Assembly: GCF_000423185.1 (NCBI RefSeq)
Contig: NZ_AUHM01000006.1
Span: 310,001 to 374,000 of the forward strand
Source: Inquilinus limosus DSM 16000
GTDB taxonomy: Bacteria > Pseudomonadota > Alphaproteobacteria > DSM-16000 > Inquilinaceae
Reading direction: 5' to 3'
DNA length: 64,000 nt
The notes below the pieces were generated by a model, which had not been told where the DNA came from, did not search any database, and saw only the letters and a program-made list of their open reading frames with translations. Position numbers and translations under genes: made by a program. Positions 20,404 to 28,511 of this stretch are shown here, piece after piece (position 1 is the first letter of the stretch; the number at the start of each line of letters is the position of its first letter).

Positions 20404-20702
20404 CAGGGCGGCCCGGCGTCGGCCGGCACCGCGCCGCGGGTGATCGAGGCGAAGTCGGCGAAGATCCGGTCGGTGTAGCGGACCAGCGGGCTGGCCAGCA
20501 TCGGGCCGAGCAGCACCAGCGCCAGCACCACGGCGATGACCTTGACCGCCATCGGCAGGGTCTGGTCCTGGATCTGCGTCACCGCCTGGAACAGGCCGAC
20601 CAGCAGGCCGACCGCCGCGGCGATGGCGAGCGCCGGCAGCGACAGGAGGAGAGTCAGGGTCAGCGCCTCCTGCAGCAGATGCGAGATCACCGCCTGGTTC
20701 AT
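20403..20702 (-). CDS. sctS: T3SS export apparatus protein SctS (YscS/HrcS/FliQ family)
   Basis: Small two-span membrane protein of 99 residues, close to the family norm of about 88-90. The FliQ-type pattern is clear: EALTLTLLLSLPALAIAAAV, GLLVGLFQAVTQIQDQTLP and then the second span VIAVVLALVLLGPML. ATG at 20702 with GGGGAAGAG upstream is chosen over an in-frame start at 20735. Unlike the other genes of the operon it is separated from its upstream neighbour, sctR, by a 150 bp spacer holding a dispersed repeat. Confidence 0.93.
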   Translation of the reverse strand: MNQAVISHLLQEALTLTLLLSLPALAIAAAVGLLVGLFQAVTQIQDQTLPMAVKVIAVVLALVLLGPMLASPLVRYTDRIFADFASITRGAVPADAGPP

Positions 20703-20736
20703 GGGCGGCTCTTCCCCGGCAGCGGGAAACCCCATC

Positions 20737-20814
20737 TGTCATGCCCGGGCTTGACCCGGGCGTCCAGAAGGCCTCGACACCCTCTGGATTGCCGGGTCAA
20801 GCCCGGCAATGACA
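20737..20814. repeat. Dispersed inverted repeat between sctR and sctS (GGGCTTGACCCGG type)
   Basis: TGTCATGCCCGGGCTTGACC at the left end pairs imperfectly with the complement of the right end, which finishes in AATGACA at 20814. Both arms contain GGGCTTGACCCGG, so each arm can also fold on itself. This is a common alphaproteobacterial intergenic repeat family. Here it lies inside the T3SS operon. Confidence 0.8.
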
Positions 20815-20852
20815 AGTAGGGAAGCCTGTGCGGAACCGAGCCCATCGCCGCC

Positions 20853-21509
20853 TCAGCTGCTGTAGCTCAGGATCAGGCCGTGCAGCAGGCGCGACCAGCC
20901 GTCGACCATGACGAACAGGAACAGCTTGAACGGCACCGAGATGGCCAGCGGCGACACCATCATCATGCCCATCGCCATCAGGATCGCGGAGACGATCAGG
21001 TCGATGACGATGAAGGGCAGGTAGAGCAGGAAGCCGATCTCGAAGGCCCGGGTCAGCTCCGAGATCACGAAGGACGGGATCAGGATCACCATGTCGTTCG
21101 GCGTGGCCGCCGCGCTGGCCTCCTGCGGCCACACCCGGGCGGTGGCGGACAGCAGGAACTCGCGCTCCGCCGGGTCGGTGAAGCGGATCAGATAGGCGCG
21201 CACCGGCTCGATCGCCGACTGGATCACCGCCTGCCAGTCCTGGATGCTGCGCAGCCTGAGCGCCGGGTCGCTGACCCGGGCGTAGACCTCTGCGATCACC
21301 GGGCCGGTGATGTAGATCGTCAGCATCAGGGCGATGCCGTACAGCACCATGTTCGGCGGCGTCTGCTGGATGCCGAGCGCGTTGCGCAGCAGCAGCATGA
21401 CGACCGCGATCTTCAGGAAGGCGGTCAGGGTGACGACCAGGAACGGGACCAGCCCGACCAGCGTGACGATGCCGAGAAGCGGCAGGACATCCGGCGGCGC
21501 CTCATTCAT
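20853..21509 (-). CDS. sctR: T3SS export apparatus protein SctR (YscR/HrcR/FliP family)
   Basis: Export-gate membrane protein of 218 residues. Conserved FliP/SctR features are visible in order: FLVVTLTAFLKIAVVMLLLR, NALGIQQTPPNMVLYGIALM, IPSFVISELTRAFEIGFLLY, LPFIVIDLIVSAILMAMGMM and MVSPLAISVPFKLFLFVMVD near the C-terminus. ATG at 21509 overlaps the sctQ stop by 8 bp. The fit to the family is full length with no gap. Confidence 0.95.
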   Translation of the reverse strand: MNEAPPDVLPLLGIVTLVGLVPFLVVTLTAFLKIAVVMLLLRNALGIQQTPPNMVLYGIALMLTIYITGPVIAEVYARVSDPALRLRSIQDWQAVIQSAIEPVRAYLIRFTDPAEREFLLSATARVWPQEASAAATPNDMVILIPSFVISELTRAFEIGFLLYLPFIVIDLIVSAILMAMGMMMVSPLAISVPFKLFLFVMVDGWSRLLHGLILSYSS

Positions 21510-21768
21510 CGCCGAACAGCCGCACCACGCGCACGCCCAGTTCGCCCTCGATCCGCACGATCTCGCCGCGGCCGATGCGCCGGCCATTGGCGACGATGTC
21601 GACCGCCTCGCCCGGATCGCGGCCGAGCGGGATGACCGCGCCTGGGGCCAGACCCTGCACCGCGGCCAGCGGCAGCTCGCCGCGCCCCAGCTCGAACACC
21701 AGCGTCACCGGAAGCTCGTCCAGCCGCTCCGCCGGCGGCGGCGCGGCGCCGCTGTCGGGATCCGCCAT
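21502..21768 (-). CDS. SctQ-C, internally initiated short form of SctQ
   Basis: In-frame internal start MADPDSG followed by the whole SpoA domain, giving 88 residues, the same length as the experimentally known YscQ-C of Yersinia. The site is marked by GGAGGAGG at 21780-21773, four bases before the ATG, which is the strongest Shine-Dalgarno in the operon. Homologous short forms bind the full-length SctQ in the sorting platform. Expression here is a prediction. Confidence 0.65.
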   Translation of the reverse strand: MADPDSGAAPPPAERLDELPVTLVFELGRGELPLAAVQGLAPGAVIPLGRDPGEAVDIVANGRRIGRGEIVRIEGELGVRVVRLFGDE

Positions 21769-22584
21769 CCATCCTCCTCCATCCAACAGGGCCAGGGGGC
21801 GCCGCGGCCCAGTGACCGTGACCGCGGCGCCGCCGCGCTTCGCCGTGTGCGACCAGCCATTGCCGTAGACCACCAGCGCCTCGCCGGCCGGGCAGGCGAC
21901 ATCGGGGAAGACGACGTCGCCGGGCGCAAGCCCCGCGAGCTCGGCCAGCGCCAGCCGCACCGCGCCGATGCGCACGGCCAGCGGCACCGGCAGGCCGGCG
22001 CAGGGTGCGGGCAGCTTCGGCGCGGCCTCGATCAGGCGCCGCAGGGCAGGGCGGGCGGCGGCATCGGCGGCGAGGTGCAGCGCCACCTCGGCGAAGGCGT
22101 GGCGGATCGCGACGGTGCAGCGGAAGGCCGGCTCGAACGCCGGCGTTTCGGCCGGCCCGACGCTCTCGATCGCGATCGGCACTCCGGCCGCGGCTTCCAG
22201 CGCCGGCAGCAGCTCGGCCGCGGCGGCTTCGAGCAGCAGCGCCGCCAGCTCGGGCTCCAGCTCCGCCACCGGCAGCCCGGCCGTCTCCGCCAGAGCCTGC
22301 TCGACCAGCAGCGGCGGCAGCTGGAGAACGACCCGGCCGGGGCCGAGGCCGAGGGCGATCGCGGCACCATCGGAGGCGAGTGGAGCCAGGGCCGGGGTGA
22401 CGGCGAGCGGCGCCTCGATCTCCAGCCCGCCGATCCGGATCGGCACGGGCGTGCAGCGCCGGGCGGCGGCGTTGGCGTCGCCCGCCTGCTCAAGGGTCAG
22501 GCGCGGCGGGTCATAGGGGGCGGCGGCGGGATCGGAAGCCGGGGAATCGGCGCGGATCCGCGCCGGCGGCGCGGCGGCGGTCAT
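21502..22584 (-). CDS. sctQ: T3SS cytoplasmic ring (sorting platform) protein SctQ, full-length form
   Basis: C-ring/sorting-platform component of 360 residues. The N-terminal two thirds are Ala- and Leu-rich and poorly conserved, as usual. The C-terminal ~80 residues form a SpoA/FliN-type surface-presentation domain (LPVTLVFELGRGELPLAAVQ, LAPGAVIPLGRDPGEAVDIV, ANGRRIGRGEIVRIEGELGV). ATG at 22584 overlaps the sctO stop by 4 bp. An internal start at 21768 has a strong ribosome binding site and would produce the C-terminal SpoA domain alone, as in YscQ. Confidence 0.9.
   Translation of the reverse strand: MTAAAPPARIRADSPASDPAAAPYDPPRLTLEQAGDANAAARRCTPVPIRIGGLEIEAPLAVTPALAPLASDGAAIALGLGPGRVVLQLPPLLVEQALAETAGLPVAELEPELAALLLEAAAAELLPALEAAAGVPIAIESVGPAETPAFEPAFRCTVAIRHAFAEVALHLAADAAARPALRRLIEAAPKLPAPCAGLPVPLAVRIGAVRLALAELAGLAPGDVVFPDVACPAGEALVVYGNGWSHTAKRGGAAVTVTGPRRPLALLDGGGWMADPDSGAAPPPAERLDELPVTLVFELGRGELPLAAVQGLAPGAVIPLGRDPGEAVDIVANGRRIGRGEIVRIEGELGVRVVRLFGDE
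21769..21780 (-). promoter_or_regulatory. Strong internal ribosome binding site within sctQ
   Basis: On the minus strand the bases read GGAGGAGGATGG immediately before ATGGCG at 21768. It lies in the middle of a coding region exactly at the N-terminal border of the SpoA domain. Confidence 0.7.
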
Positions 22585-23078
22585 GACCGGCCCCTCGTCG
22601 GCATCAGGCTGGCCTCGTCCTCGGCGGCGAGGTCGTCGCGGACCTCCGCGGCCTTGCGCCGGGCGAGGCCACGTCGCTCGGCCAGCCGGTCCAGCCGGTC
22701 CGCGTCCCGCCGCCGCTGCCGCCACGTCTCGCGCGCCGCATCGGTCTCGGCCTCGGCCCGGCCGGTCTCGGCCCGGCGCTCCCGCACCGCGGCCTCCTGG
22801 CGCCGGGATCCGGCGGCGAGCTCCGACACCCGATCGCCCAGCCGCTCCAGCGCATCGACGTGGGCCGGCCGCTCCAGCGCCGCGGCGTAGAGCCGGGCCT
22901 CCTGCGACGCCCGGTGCTGCTCATAGGCGGCGCGGTCGGCTTCGGCCTGGCGCTCCCGCGCCTCGGCCGCGTCGAGGACCGCACGCTCGCGGCCCAGCGT
23001 TTCGGCCGCCAGCTTCTCCCGGTCGTGCCGCAGGCGCCGCAGCTTGTCCAGGGCATCGCTTTTCGAGCGTGGGCTCAT
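22581..23078 (-). CDS. sctO: T3SS stalk protein SctO (YscO/FliJ-like coiled coil)
   Basis: Highly charged protein of 165 residues, predicted almost entirely as a two-helix coiled coil rich in Arg, Glu and Ala. This matches the YscO/FliJ stalk that couples the SctN ATPase to the SctV ring. There is no catalytic motif. Identity rests on position directly after sctN and before sctQ, on size and on the coiled-coil composition, since these proteins diverge fast. ATG at 23078 overlaps the sctN stop by 4 bp, and the stop overlaps sctQ by 4 bp. Confidence 0.8.
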   Translation of the reverse strand: MSPRSKSDALDKLRRLRHDREKLAAETLGRERAVLDAAEARERQAEADRAAYEQHRASQEARLYAAALERPAHVDALERLGDRVSELAAGSRRQEAAVRERRAETGRAEAETDAARETWRQRRRDADRLDRLAERRGLARRKAAEVRDDLAAEDEASLMPTRGRS

Positions 23079-24436
23079 CGGCTCAGCCGCTCCAGCTGCT
23101 CGCGGGTCTGGGGGAAGGGCGACGCCTCCTCGAAATCCTGCTGCAGGAAGCGCCGGATGTCGCCGATCTTGGCCACCGCCTCGTCGGCCAGGGCGTCGGC
23201 GCCGGCCCGGTATTCGCCGACCTGCAGCAGCAGCTCGATATCGGCGTGCTTGGCCATCAGCCGGCGAAGCTGCACCGCGGCGCGGCGATGCGAACCGTCG
23301 ATCACCGCCTCCATCACCCGGCTGCGGCTGGCCAGCACGTCGATCGCCGGGAAATGGCCGGCGCTGGCCAGGGCCTGCGACAGCACGATGTGCCCGTCCA
23401 GGAGGCCGCGGGTCTCGTCGGCGATCGGGTCGGTCTCGGCGTCGCCCTCGACCAGCACGGTGTAGAAGCCGGTGATCGAGCCGGTCGCCGCCGGTCCGGC
23501 CCGCTCCAGCAGGCGCGGCAGCATGGCGAAGAAGGAGGGCGGGAAGCCGCGCCGGGTCGGCGGCTCGCCGGCGGCTAGGCCGATCTCGCGCACGGCGCGG
23601 GCGAAGCGGGTGATGCTGTCCATCAGGAGGGCGACGCGCATCCCCTGGTCGCGGAAATACTCGGCGATGGCGGTGGCGACGAAGGCGGCCTTGACGCGCT
23701 CGATCGCCGGCCGGTCGGAGGTGGCGGTGACGATCACCGCCCGGCGCAGCGCCTGCGGCCCCAGATGCCGGTCGATGAATTCGCGTACCTCGCGGCCGCG
23801 CTCGCCGATCAGGCCGATGACGATGGCGTCGGCCTCGGCGCCCTTGACGATCTGGGCCAGCAGCGAGGACTTGCCGGTGCCTGGCGAGCCGTAGATGCCG
23901 ATGCGCTGGCCCTCGCCGCAGGTCAGCAGACCGTCGATGGCGCGGATGCCGAGCGGCAGGGGCCGGCTGATCAGCGGCCGCAGCAGCGCCGGCGGCGCCT
24001 CGGCGTGCAGGGGGTAGGTGCCGTCGGTGTCGAGCGGCCCGCGCTCCGCGGTGTCGAGCGGCCGGCCCAGGCTGTCCAGCACCCGGCCGAGCAGGGCGGG
24101 GCCGACGCCGAGCCGCAGGGAGCGGCCGGTCGGGATCGCCTCCGTCCGGGTCGACAGGCCCTGCAGGCTGCCGATCGGGGTCAGCACCGCGGCGCCGTCG
24201 ACCAGCCCGACCACCTCCGCCAGGATGCTGTGGCCGGTCTGCGGGTCGCGCAGCTCGCAGATCTCGCCCAGGCGCGCGTCGTTGATCTCGGCATGGACGG
24301 TGACGCCGATCGCCTTCACCACCCGGCCCTTGACCGGGCGGGGATCGGCCTCCTCCAGGCGGCGGCGCAGCGCCTGCAGCGGATCGATCCGCAGCTGCAG
24401 GCCGGGCACAGGCCGGGGCAGGGCGTCCGGGCTCAC
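23075..24436 (-). CDS. sctN: T3SS ATPase SctN (YscN/HrcN/FliI family)
   Basis: Hexameric ATPase at the base of the secretion apparatus that unfolds and releases substrates, 453 residues. Walker A is GSPGTGKS at about residues 183-190. Other family marks are [13 protein letters not shown], the Walker B strand [20 protein letters not shown], and [17 protein letters not shown] at 24436 overlaps the sctL stop by 4 bp (GTGA) and gives the normal N-terminus. Typical length, no missing residues seen. Confidence 0.96.
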   Translation of the reverse strand: MSPDALPRPVPGLQLRIDPLQALRRRLEEADPRPVKGRVVKAIGVTVHAEINDARLGEICELRDPQTGHSILAEVVGLVDGAAVLTPIGSLQGLSTRTEAIPTGRSLRLGVGPALLGRVLDSLGRPLDTAERGPLDTDGTYPLHAEAPPALLRPLISRPLPLGIRAIDGLLTCGEGQRIGIYGSPGTGKSSLLAQIVKGAEADAIVIGLIGERGREVREFIDRHLGPQALRRAVIVTATSDRPAIERVKAAFVATAIAEYFRDQGMRVALLMDSITRFARAVREIGLAAGEPPTRRGFPPSFFAMLPRLLERAGPAATGSITGFYTVLVEGDAETDPIADETRGLLDGHIVLSQALASAGHFPAIDVLASRSRVMEAVIDGSHRRAAVQLRRLMAKHADIELLLQVGEYRAGADALADEAVAKIGDIRRFLQQDFEEASPFPQTREQLERLSR

Positions 24437-25041
24437 GGCGCGGCCTCGCCCGGGCCGGCGCGGCGCAGCGCGTCGCGCAGGGCGCGCAGCTGGGCGTCGA
24501 TGCCCAGCTCGACATGGCCGTATCGGGTCACCATCACGCAGGTGTCGGCGGCGAGGCCCGGATCGGACTCGACCGTCACCCGGCGGCCGATATCGGCCAG
24601 CGCCGGATCGGCCAGCCGGCCGCGCAGCGCCTCGACCATGTCCGGCGCCACCCGCAGCGTCGCCGCATGGTCCAGCCGGGCCTGGCGCAGGGCATGGTCG
24701 ACCGCCTGCAGCAGCAGCTCGCGCCGGTCGAAGCGGCCGAGGATGCGCTCGATCGTCTCCTGCACCAGGTCGGCCAAGGTCTGGTCCAGCCCGGCGAGGT
24801 AACGGTCGATCTGCAGCGAGGTCGCGGCCAGGAGGGCCGCGGCTTCTTCCCGCGCGGCGGCCAGCCCTTCGGCGTGGCCGCGCTCGCGCTCGGCGGCGAA
24901 GGCGGCGTCGGCCTCGGCGCGCAGCCGCCCGGCATGCGCCTGGGCTTCCGCCAGGAACCGCCGCGCGTCCTGCCACTGGCCGAGCGCCTCGGCCTTCAGG
25001 ACCGGGCTGCCGCGGCGGAAGGCCGGGGCCGTTTCAGCCAT
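24433..25041 (-). CDS. sctL: T3SS stator protein SctL (YscL/NolV/FliH family)
   Basis: Cytoplasmic stator of 202 residues that links the ATPase to the sorting platform. The middle is a charged Ala/Glu-rich helix (about residues 20-75), followed by the conserved C-terminal FliH/SctL/V-ATPase-E-like domain ([35 protein letters not shown]). ATG at 25041 overlaps sctK by 8 bp. An in-frame ATG at 25086 would intrude further into sctK. The position between sctK and sctN equals nolV in rhizobia. Confidence 0.88.
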   Translation of the reverse strand: MAETAPAFRRGSPVLKAEALGQWQDARRFLAEAQAHAGRLRAEADAAFAAERERGHAEGLAAAREEAAALLAATSLQIDRYLAGLDQTLADLVQETIERILGRFDRRELLLQAVDHALRQARLDHAATLRVAPDMVEALRGRLADPALADIGRRVTVESDPGLAADTCVMVTRYGHVELGIDAQLRALRDALRRAGPGEAAP

Positions 25042-25663
25042 GGCCCGCCACCGCCCGGGCCGCGGCTGCGAACAAGGTTGCCGCACGGGGCCGCTCGGCC
25101 GGCGTCGGGCCGTCCTCCGGCCATCGCTCCGGCGCCAACCGCAGCCTCAGTCTTTCGCCGATCGCCGGACCGGCTTCGCCGCACCACGCCACGAGGCACA
25201 GCAGCCCGGCGCGGTCGACCGCCTCCTCGACCGGCAGCCCGTCCAGCCCGCCGATCGCCGGAGCGGGGCCCTTGTGGCCGAGGCCGAAGCTGTAGGCATC
25301 GGCGCCGATCTGGCCGGTGACGCGGCGGATCTCGGCGCCGAGGACGATGGTGCGCAGCCGTGCCGCCAGGACCGCGGCGCCGGCGTGGCGGAGGGCGCGG
25401 TCGAGATCGGCCGGTGCCAGGCCGGCGATGCGGGCGACGTCGCCCCGCCAGGCCGCGGCATCGCAGGGGGCGAGGCCGAGCCGCCGGCGCAGCAGGGCCG
25501 ACAGGCGTGGCTGGATCCGCTTGGTGTCGAGCAGCCGCCGGGCGGCCGCCTCCGGCAGGCCGGGGAAGGCTCGGCCGAGCTGCGCCGGATGGGCATGCAG
25601 CGCCACCGCCCGGTCGAAGCGCCGGAGGGCCAGCCGGTCCGCCATCTCGGGACGCATCGTCAT
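25034..25663 (-). CDS. sctK: T3SS sorting-platform protein SctK (YscK/NolU-like)
   Basis: Cytoplasmic protein of 209 residues between sctJ and sctL, the position and size of SctK (NolU in rhizobia, about 212 residues). It is Ala/Arg/Leu-rich with no catalytic motif. SctK proteins bridge SctD to SctQ in the sorting platform. ATG at 25663 overlaps the sctJ stop by 4 bp. A second ATG at 25657 is possible. Sequence conservation in this family is weak, so the call relies mainly on synteny. Confidence 0.8.
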   Translation of the reverse strand: MTMRPEMADRLALRRFDRAVALHAHPAQLGRAFPGLPEAAARRLLDTKRIQPRLSALLRRRLGLAPCDAAAWRGDVARIAGLAPADLDRALRHAGAAVLAARLRTIVLGAEIRRVTGQIGADAYSFGLGHKGPAPAIGGLDGLPVEEAVDRAGLLCLVAWCGEAGPAIGERLRLRLAPERWPEDGPTPAERPRAATLFAAAARAVAGHG

Positions 25664-26409
25664 TCAGCCGCCTGGGGGGCCGCGCCGCGGCGGCGCCAGA
25701 TCCTCCAGCCGGCGGTGCCGGCGGCGGCGACCACGGCCACGGCGACCAGGGCCAGCAGCCCCTCGAGCCAGGGCGCGCTGGAGCGGTGCACCCAGAAGCC
25801 GGCGACATTGGTCAGGGGATCGGTGATCGACGGCGTCGCCGCCTCCGGGGCGGTCGGCAGGAACACCACCGAGACGTTCTCGTAGAGCAGGCCCTTGATG
25901 CCGTTCGCCACCAGCATCTTGATCTCGGGCGTCAGTTTCGACAGGTCGACATCGGCGCGGTGGCGGATGACCACCGAGGCGGAGGAGGGCAGGCTGGCCG
26001 CCTTCAGCCCCTCGCTGTCGGGCAGCACCACATGGACGCGGGCGGAGTAGACGCCGTCGATCTCGGAGATGGTGCGCGACAGCTCCTGGCTCAGCGCGTA
26101 GATCAGCCGCGCCTGCTCCTCGACCGGCGACGACACCAGGCCCTCGCCCTTGAAGACGTTGGGGATCGTGTCGTAGCGCTCGCGCGGGTAGCCGTTGCGG
26201 CGCAGCACGTCGACCGCGTCGGCGAAACGGTCCTCCTCGACCGAGACGACGAGGCCGCGGTCCTTGGTCACCTCGCGCTCGGCCGGGATGCCCTGATGGA
26301 GCAGGATCGCGACCATTTCGTTGGCCTCGCGCTCCTGGAGGCCGCTGTAGAGTTCGACCTTGCAGGCGGCCAGCAGCAGCAGCGCGGCGAACGCGAAGGG
26401 CTTCAGCAA
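25660..26409 (-). CDS. sctJ: T3SS inner-membrane ring lipoprotein SctJ (YscJ/RhcJ/FliF family)
   Basis: Lipoprotein forming the inner-membrane ring, 249 residues. The signal peptide ends in the lipobox LLAAC, with the lipidated Cys near residue 16. The ring-building domains follow: LYSGLQEREANEMVAILLHQ, KDRGLVVSVEEDRFADAVDV, NVFKGEGLVSSPVEEQARL, SRTISEIDGVYSARVHVVLP. A C-terminal membrane anchor (LEGLLALVAVAVVAAAGTAG) precedes a basic tail. The start is TTG at 26409 with AAAGG about 9 nt upstream. No ATG gives a complete signal peptide. Confidence 0.94.
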   Translation of the reverse strand: MLKPFAFAALLLLAACKVELYSGLQEREANEMVAILLHQGIPAEREVTKDRGLVVSVEEDRFADAVDVLRRNGYPRERYDTIPNVFKGEGLVSSPVEEQARLIYALSQELSRTISEIDGVYSARVHVVLPDSEGLKAASLPSSASVVIRHRADVDLSKLTPEIKMLVANGIKGLLYENVSVVFLPTAPEAATPSITDPLTNVAGFWVHRSSAPWLEGLLALVAVAVVAAAGTAGWRIWRRRGAAPQAAE

Positions 26410-26465
26410 TTCCGGTCGACCTTTCTGAGATCCTGTCCGACACCCGCCGGGACGGCAGCCGCAAA

Positions 26466-26984
26466 TCAGCCTCGCAGCAGGGTTTCCGGAACGTTGCCCA
26501 GCTGCTTGGAGGCGGTGGTGACCAACGTGGTCCGCAGCACGCCGTTGCTGAACTCCCGCGACGCCGCCCGCATCTCGCGCATCTCCGCCCGGAAGTCGAC
26601 CTCCGCCGCGGGCCGCTGCCCCGGCTGCGCCGCGGCGGGCCCCGGCTGCAGGCCCGGCTTGGTCGTGCCCGGGGCCGTTGCCGACGCCAGTGTCGCCGCA
26701 GCGGGCTGCGGTTCGCGGAGCTTGGCGCCCAGGGACATCGTGTCCTTGTGGAACTGTTGCAGCGAGTTCAGCAGCTGGTCGCCCATCGCCGCCGGGTTCG
26801 CCAGCAGCTTGGCCTTCAGGCTGGGCGCATAGTCGGCGACCGACTTGTGCGCCGGCTGCAGCGGCAGGGCATAGTCGAAGACGTTGGCCGCCTTCTGATC
26901 CAGCGGCAGGGCGACGGGCGTGACCGCAGCCTTCGGTTCGATCAGCGCCGGCGTCTGGAGAACGGAGGGCGAGATGACAACCAT
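26466..26984 (-). CDS. sctI: T3SS inner rod protein SctI (YscI/NolB-like)
   Basis: Protein of 172 residues upstream of sctJ, the position of NolB (about 164 residues) in rhizobia. The N-terminal two thirds are low-complexity and Ala/Pro-rich. The C-terminal ~45 residues form a predicted amphipathic helix (FSNGVLRTTLVTTASKQLGN) ending in VPETLLRG, like the C-terminus of SctI inner-rod subunits. Secreted early through the apparatus to anchor the needle. ATG at 26984. Assignment rests on position, size and the C-terminal pattern. Confidence 0.75.
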   Translation of the reverse strand: MVVISPSVLQTPALIEPKAAVTPVALPLDQKAANVFDYALPLQPAHKSVADYAPSLKAKLLANPAAMGDQLLNSLQQFHKDTMSLGAKLREPQPAAATLASATAPGTTKPGLQPGPAAAQPGQRPAAEVDFRAEMREMRAASREFSNGVLRTTLVTTASKQLGNVPETLLRG

Positions 26985-27041
26985 GGGATCAGCCTTGGCT
27001 CATGAAACGGGTGTAGGCTACGGGGCAACCTCGCGGCCGGA

Positions 27042-27749
27042 TCATGATCCGGGCTTCGCGGTGCGGCCACGCACGATCGTGGTCTGGAACTGATAGGCCT
27101 GCTGCAGCGCCTGCATGGTCTCCTTGACCAGGGCGACGTAGCGGGGCGGGCCCGACACCAGCGCCACATTGGCGCTGGCCAGCGGCCGCGGCGGGAAACG
27201 GGGGTCGTCGAGCTTCAGGCTGGCCAGCGACGCCTGCAGCTCCTCGAATCGGATCGCGCCGAGCGGCAGCATCTCCGACACCGCCTCCTCGACCGTGGTC
27301 ACGTACAGCACCTGGCCGTCATAGTACCATTGCAGGCCGAAGCTGGCGGCGAGCTGGTCGAGCAGCTTCTGCGGCGTCAGCTCCGGCAGCCGGCCGCGCA
27401 CCCGGCCGGAGACCTTGTCGCTGATCTTCACCGGGATATCGAGGTTGCTGCCGAAGGCCAACAGCACGTCGCGCACGTCCTGGTCCAGGACGACATAGGG
27501 GTAGGGCTTGTCGGGCCAGGGCAGGGCGCGACTGCCCTGGGCGGCGAGATCGGCCGGGGCGGGCGTCGCGGCAACAATGGGAGCGGCTGGCGCGGTCTCG
27601 ACGGCCGGAGGGGCGGGCTCCTGTGCCGCCGCCGGTCCGGCCGGAAGGGAAATCAGGGCGGCAAGCGCGAGCACGGCGGTGCCCCGCCGAGTCTTGTCGG
27701 ACAATACTCCTGTCAGCCCTCCGGTCCTGATCGCCATCCCCGCCCGCAT
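27042..27749 (-). CDS. T3SS secretin N-terminal component SctC1 (NolW/RhcC1-like)
   Basis: Exported protein of 235 residues, almost the length of rhizobial NolW (234). A signal peptide (AVLALAALISLPAGPAAAQ) is followed by a proline-rich linker, the N0 domain of T3SS secretins (YPYVVLDQDVRDVLLAFGSN, LPELTPQKLLDQLAASFGLQ, WYYDGQVLYVTTVEEA) and an N1-type domain (LASANVALVSGPPRYVALVK). It then stops, with no gate-forming secretin domain. ATG at 27749 has GGGAAG about 8 nt upstream and lies 47 bp below a promoter with a perfect -10. The longer reading frame to 27878 would run through that promoter. First gene of the minus T3SS operon. Confidence 0.88.
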   Translation of the reverse strand: MRAGMAIRTGGLTGVLSDKTRRGTAVLALAALISLPAGPAAAQEPAPPAVETAPAAPIVAATPAPADLAAQGSRALPWPDKPYPYVVLDQDVRDVLLAFGSNLDIPVKISDKVSGRVRGRLPELTPQKLLDQLAASFGLQWYYDGQVLYVTTVEEAVSEMLPLGAIRFEELQASLASLKLDDPRFPPRPLASANVALVSGPPRYVALVKETMQALQQAYQFQTTIVRGRTAKPGS

Positions 27750-27795
27750 CAAGACTTCCCGCCGAAATGTCCGAGATCGTCGACCCGCCTTCGTC

Positions 27796-27824
27796 ATTAT
27801 AACGCTGCATAGCCCGACGTGCAA
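27796..27824 (-). promoter_or_regulatory. Sigma-70-type promoter of the sctC1 operon
   Basis: On the minus strand the bases read TTGCAC (27824-27819), a 17 bp spacer, then a perfect TATAAT (27801-27796). Transcription would start near 27789, leaving a leader of about 40 nt before the ATG at 27749. The perfect -10 is exceptional in this GC-rich window. Confidence 0.6.
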
Positions 27825-27906
27825 AAGCCAATCCAAACGCCCGGCCTGCTTGAAACGGGCTGCGGATCGCCCAGACATCGGGCAGGCCTAAACGCTTAGA
27901 CTGTCG

Positions 27907-27925
27907 GCGGGGTTCCCCGCTTTTT
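27907..27925 (+). terminator. Terminator-like hairpin in the divergent T3SS spacer
   Basis: GCGGG, a 4 nt loop, CCCGC and then five T residues, followed by further T-rich sequence. It has the form of a rho-independent terminator on the plus strand, but no plus-strand gene precedes it. It could end an unannotated short or antisense transcript, or be chance. Confidence 0.4.
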
Positions 27926-27986
27926 GTTAAAGTTTTGTTGAACGTGCCTGTAGTCGAAATCTCAATGCACTGAGACATTGAAGTGC

Positions 27987-28014
27987 TTGACCTGACGGCC
28001 GTTTGCAGCATAGT
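27987..28014 (+). promoter_or_regulatory. Possible sigma-70 promoter for the plus-strand T3SS operon
   Basis: TTGACC (27987-27992), 16 bp, CATAGT (28009-28014). The -35 is good and the -10 moderate. It would leave a leader of about 210 nt before the first small gene. The remaining spacer to 28232 shows no open reading frame I would support and no recognisable tts box. Confidence 0.35.
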
Positions 28015-28232
28015 CGGATAGTAGTTTCGAGTGGTGGGGCAAGCCTTGGTATCGAACCGGCATTCGGGTCGTGTTGGCCAAGGTTACGGGGCGAGGCAAA
28101 GCTTAGGATTGTTTGGCCCCAGGCGCCGGAGCGGGTCGGCGAATTGGCGTGCCGGGTCAGGCTTCGGGCCTGCGCCTCCCTCTCTGTTTTCGGCTTTGTA
28201 CATCTTGAGCATCGCACAAGGAGGAATGGATT

Positions 28233-28400
28233 ATGGCTTCGACTTCCGGCTCCGGCAATGTCTCCGATCTCCAGCAGGAGATGGCCAAGATCCGCGAGCA
28301 GAACAAGCAGGACACGATCGCCACTGCCTGGGAAACCCAGAAGAACCAGCAGCAGGACAAGTGGGCCCAGGCGCTCCAGGACGCGGCCCGCAAGGGCTGA
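28233..28400 (+). CDS. Small 55-residue protein heading the SctD operon; candidate T3SS needle/filament or secreted protein
   Basis: Short open frame with an excellent AAGGAGG 7 nt before the ATG. The product begins with a Ser/Thr/Gly-rich stretch (MASTSGSGNVSD), then forms a single long polar helix rich in Gln, Glu and Lys (LQQEMAKIREQNKQDTIATA, WETQKNQQQDKWAQALQDAA). It has no Cys and no membrane span. First gene of the plus T3SS arm, 111 bp before sctD. Needle subunits (SctF) are small helical proteins of about 70-87 residues made in large amounts, so this is a candidate needle or filament subunit. However, it is short and I do not recognise the family. A chaperone or early substrate is equally possible. 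Confidence 0.6.
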   Translation: MASTSGSGNVSDLQQEMAKIREQNKQDTIATAWETQKNQQQDKWAQALQDAARKG

Positions 28401-28511
28401 GGCCGGACGTCGTTCCGGCTCCTGAGTTTCATCGCTGTCAGTATCGCGAGCGCGGCCGGCCCCGGTCGCGCTCGCTTTCGCCACTGATCGAGGCGCCTCG
28501 TGGGGTGGGCC

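Noticed and set aside
27750-27878. Upstream extension of the sctC1 reading frame to 27878
   Set aside because: It would place the start above a near-ideal promoter and add a basic stretch before the signal peptide. ATG 27749 has a good ribosome binding site and gives the NolW length.
28084-28230. Possible tts box upstream of the small T3SS gene
   Set aside because: Only fragments resembling part of the consensus occur (for example GTCAGGCTTC), with no matching spacing.
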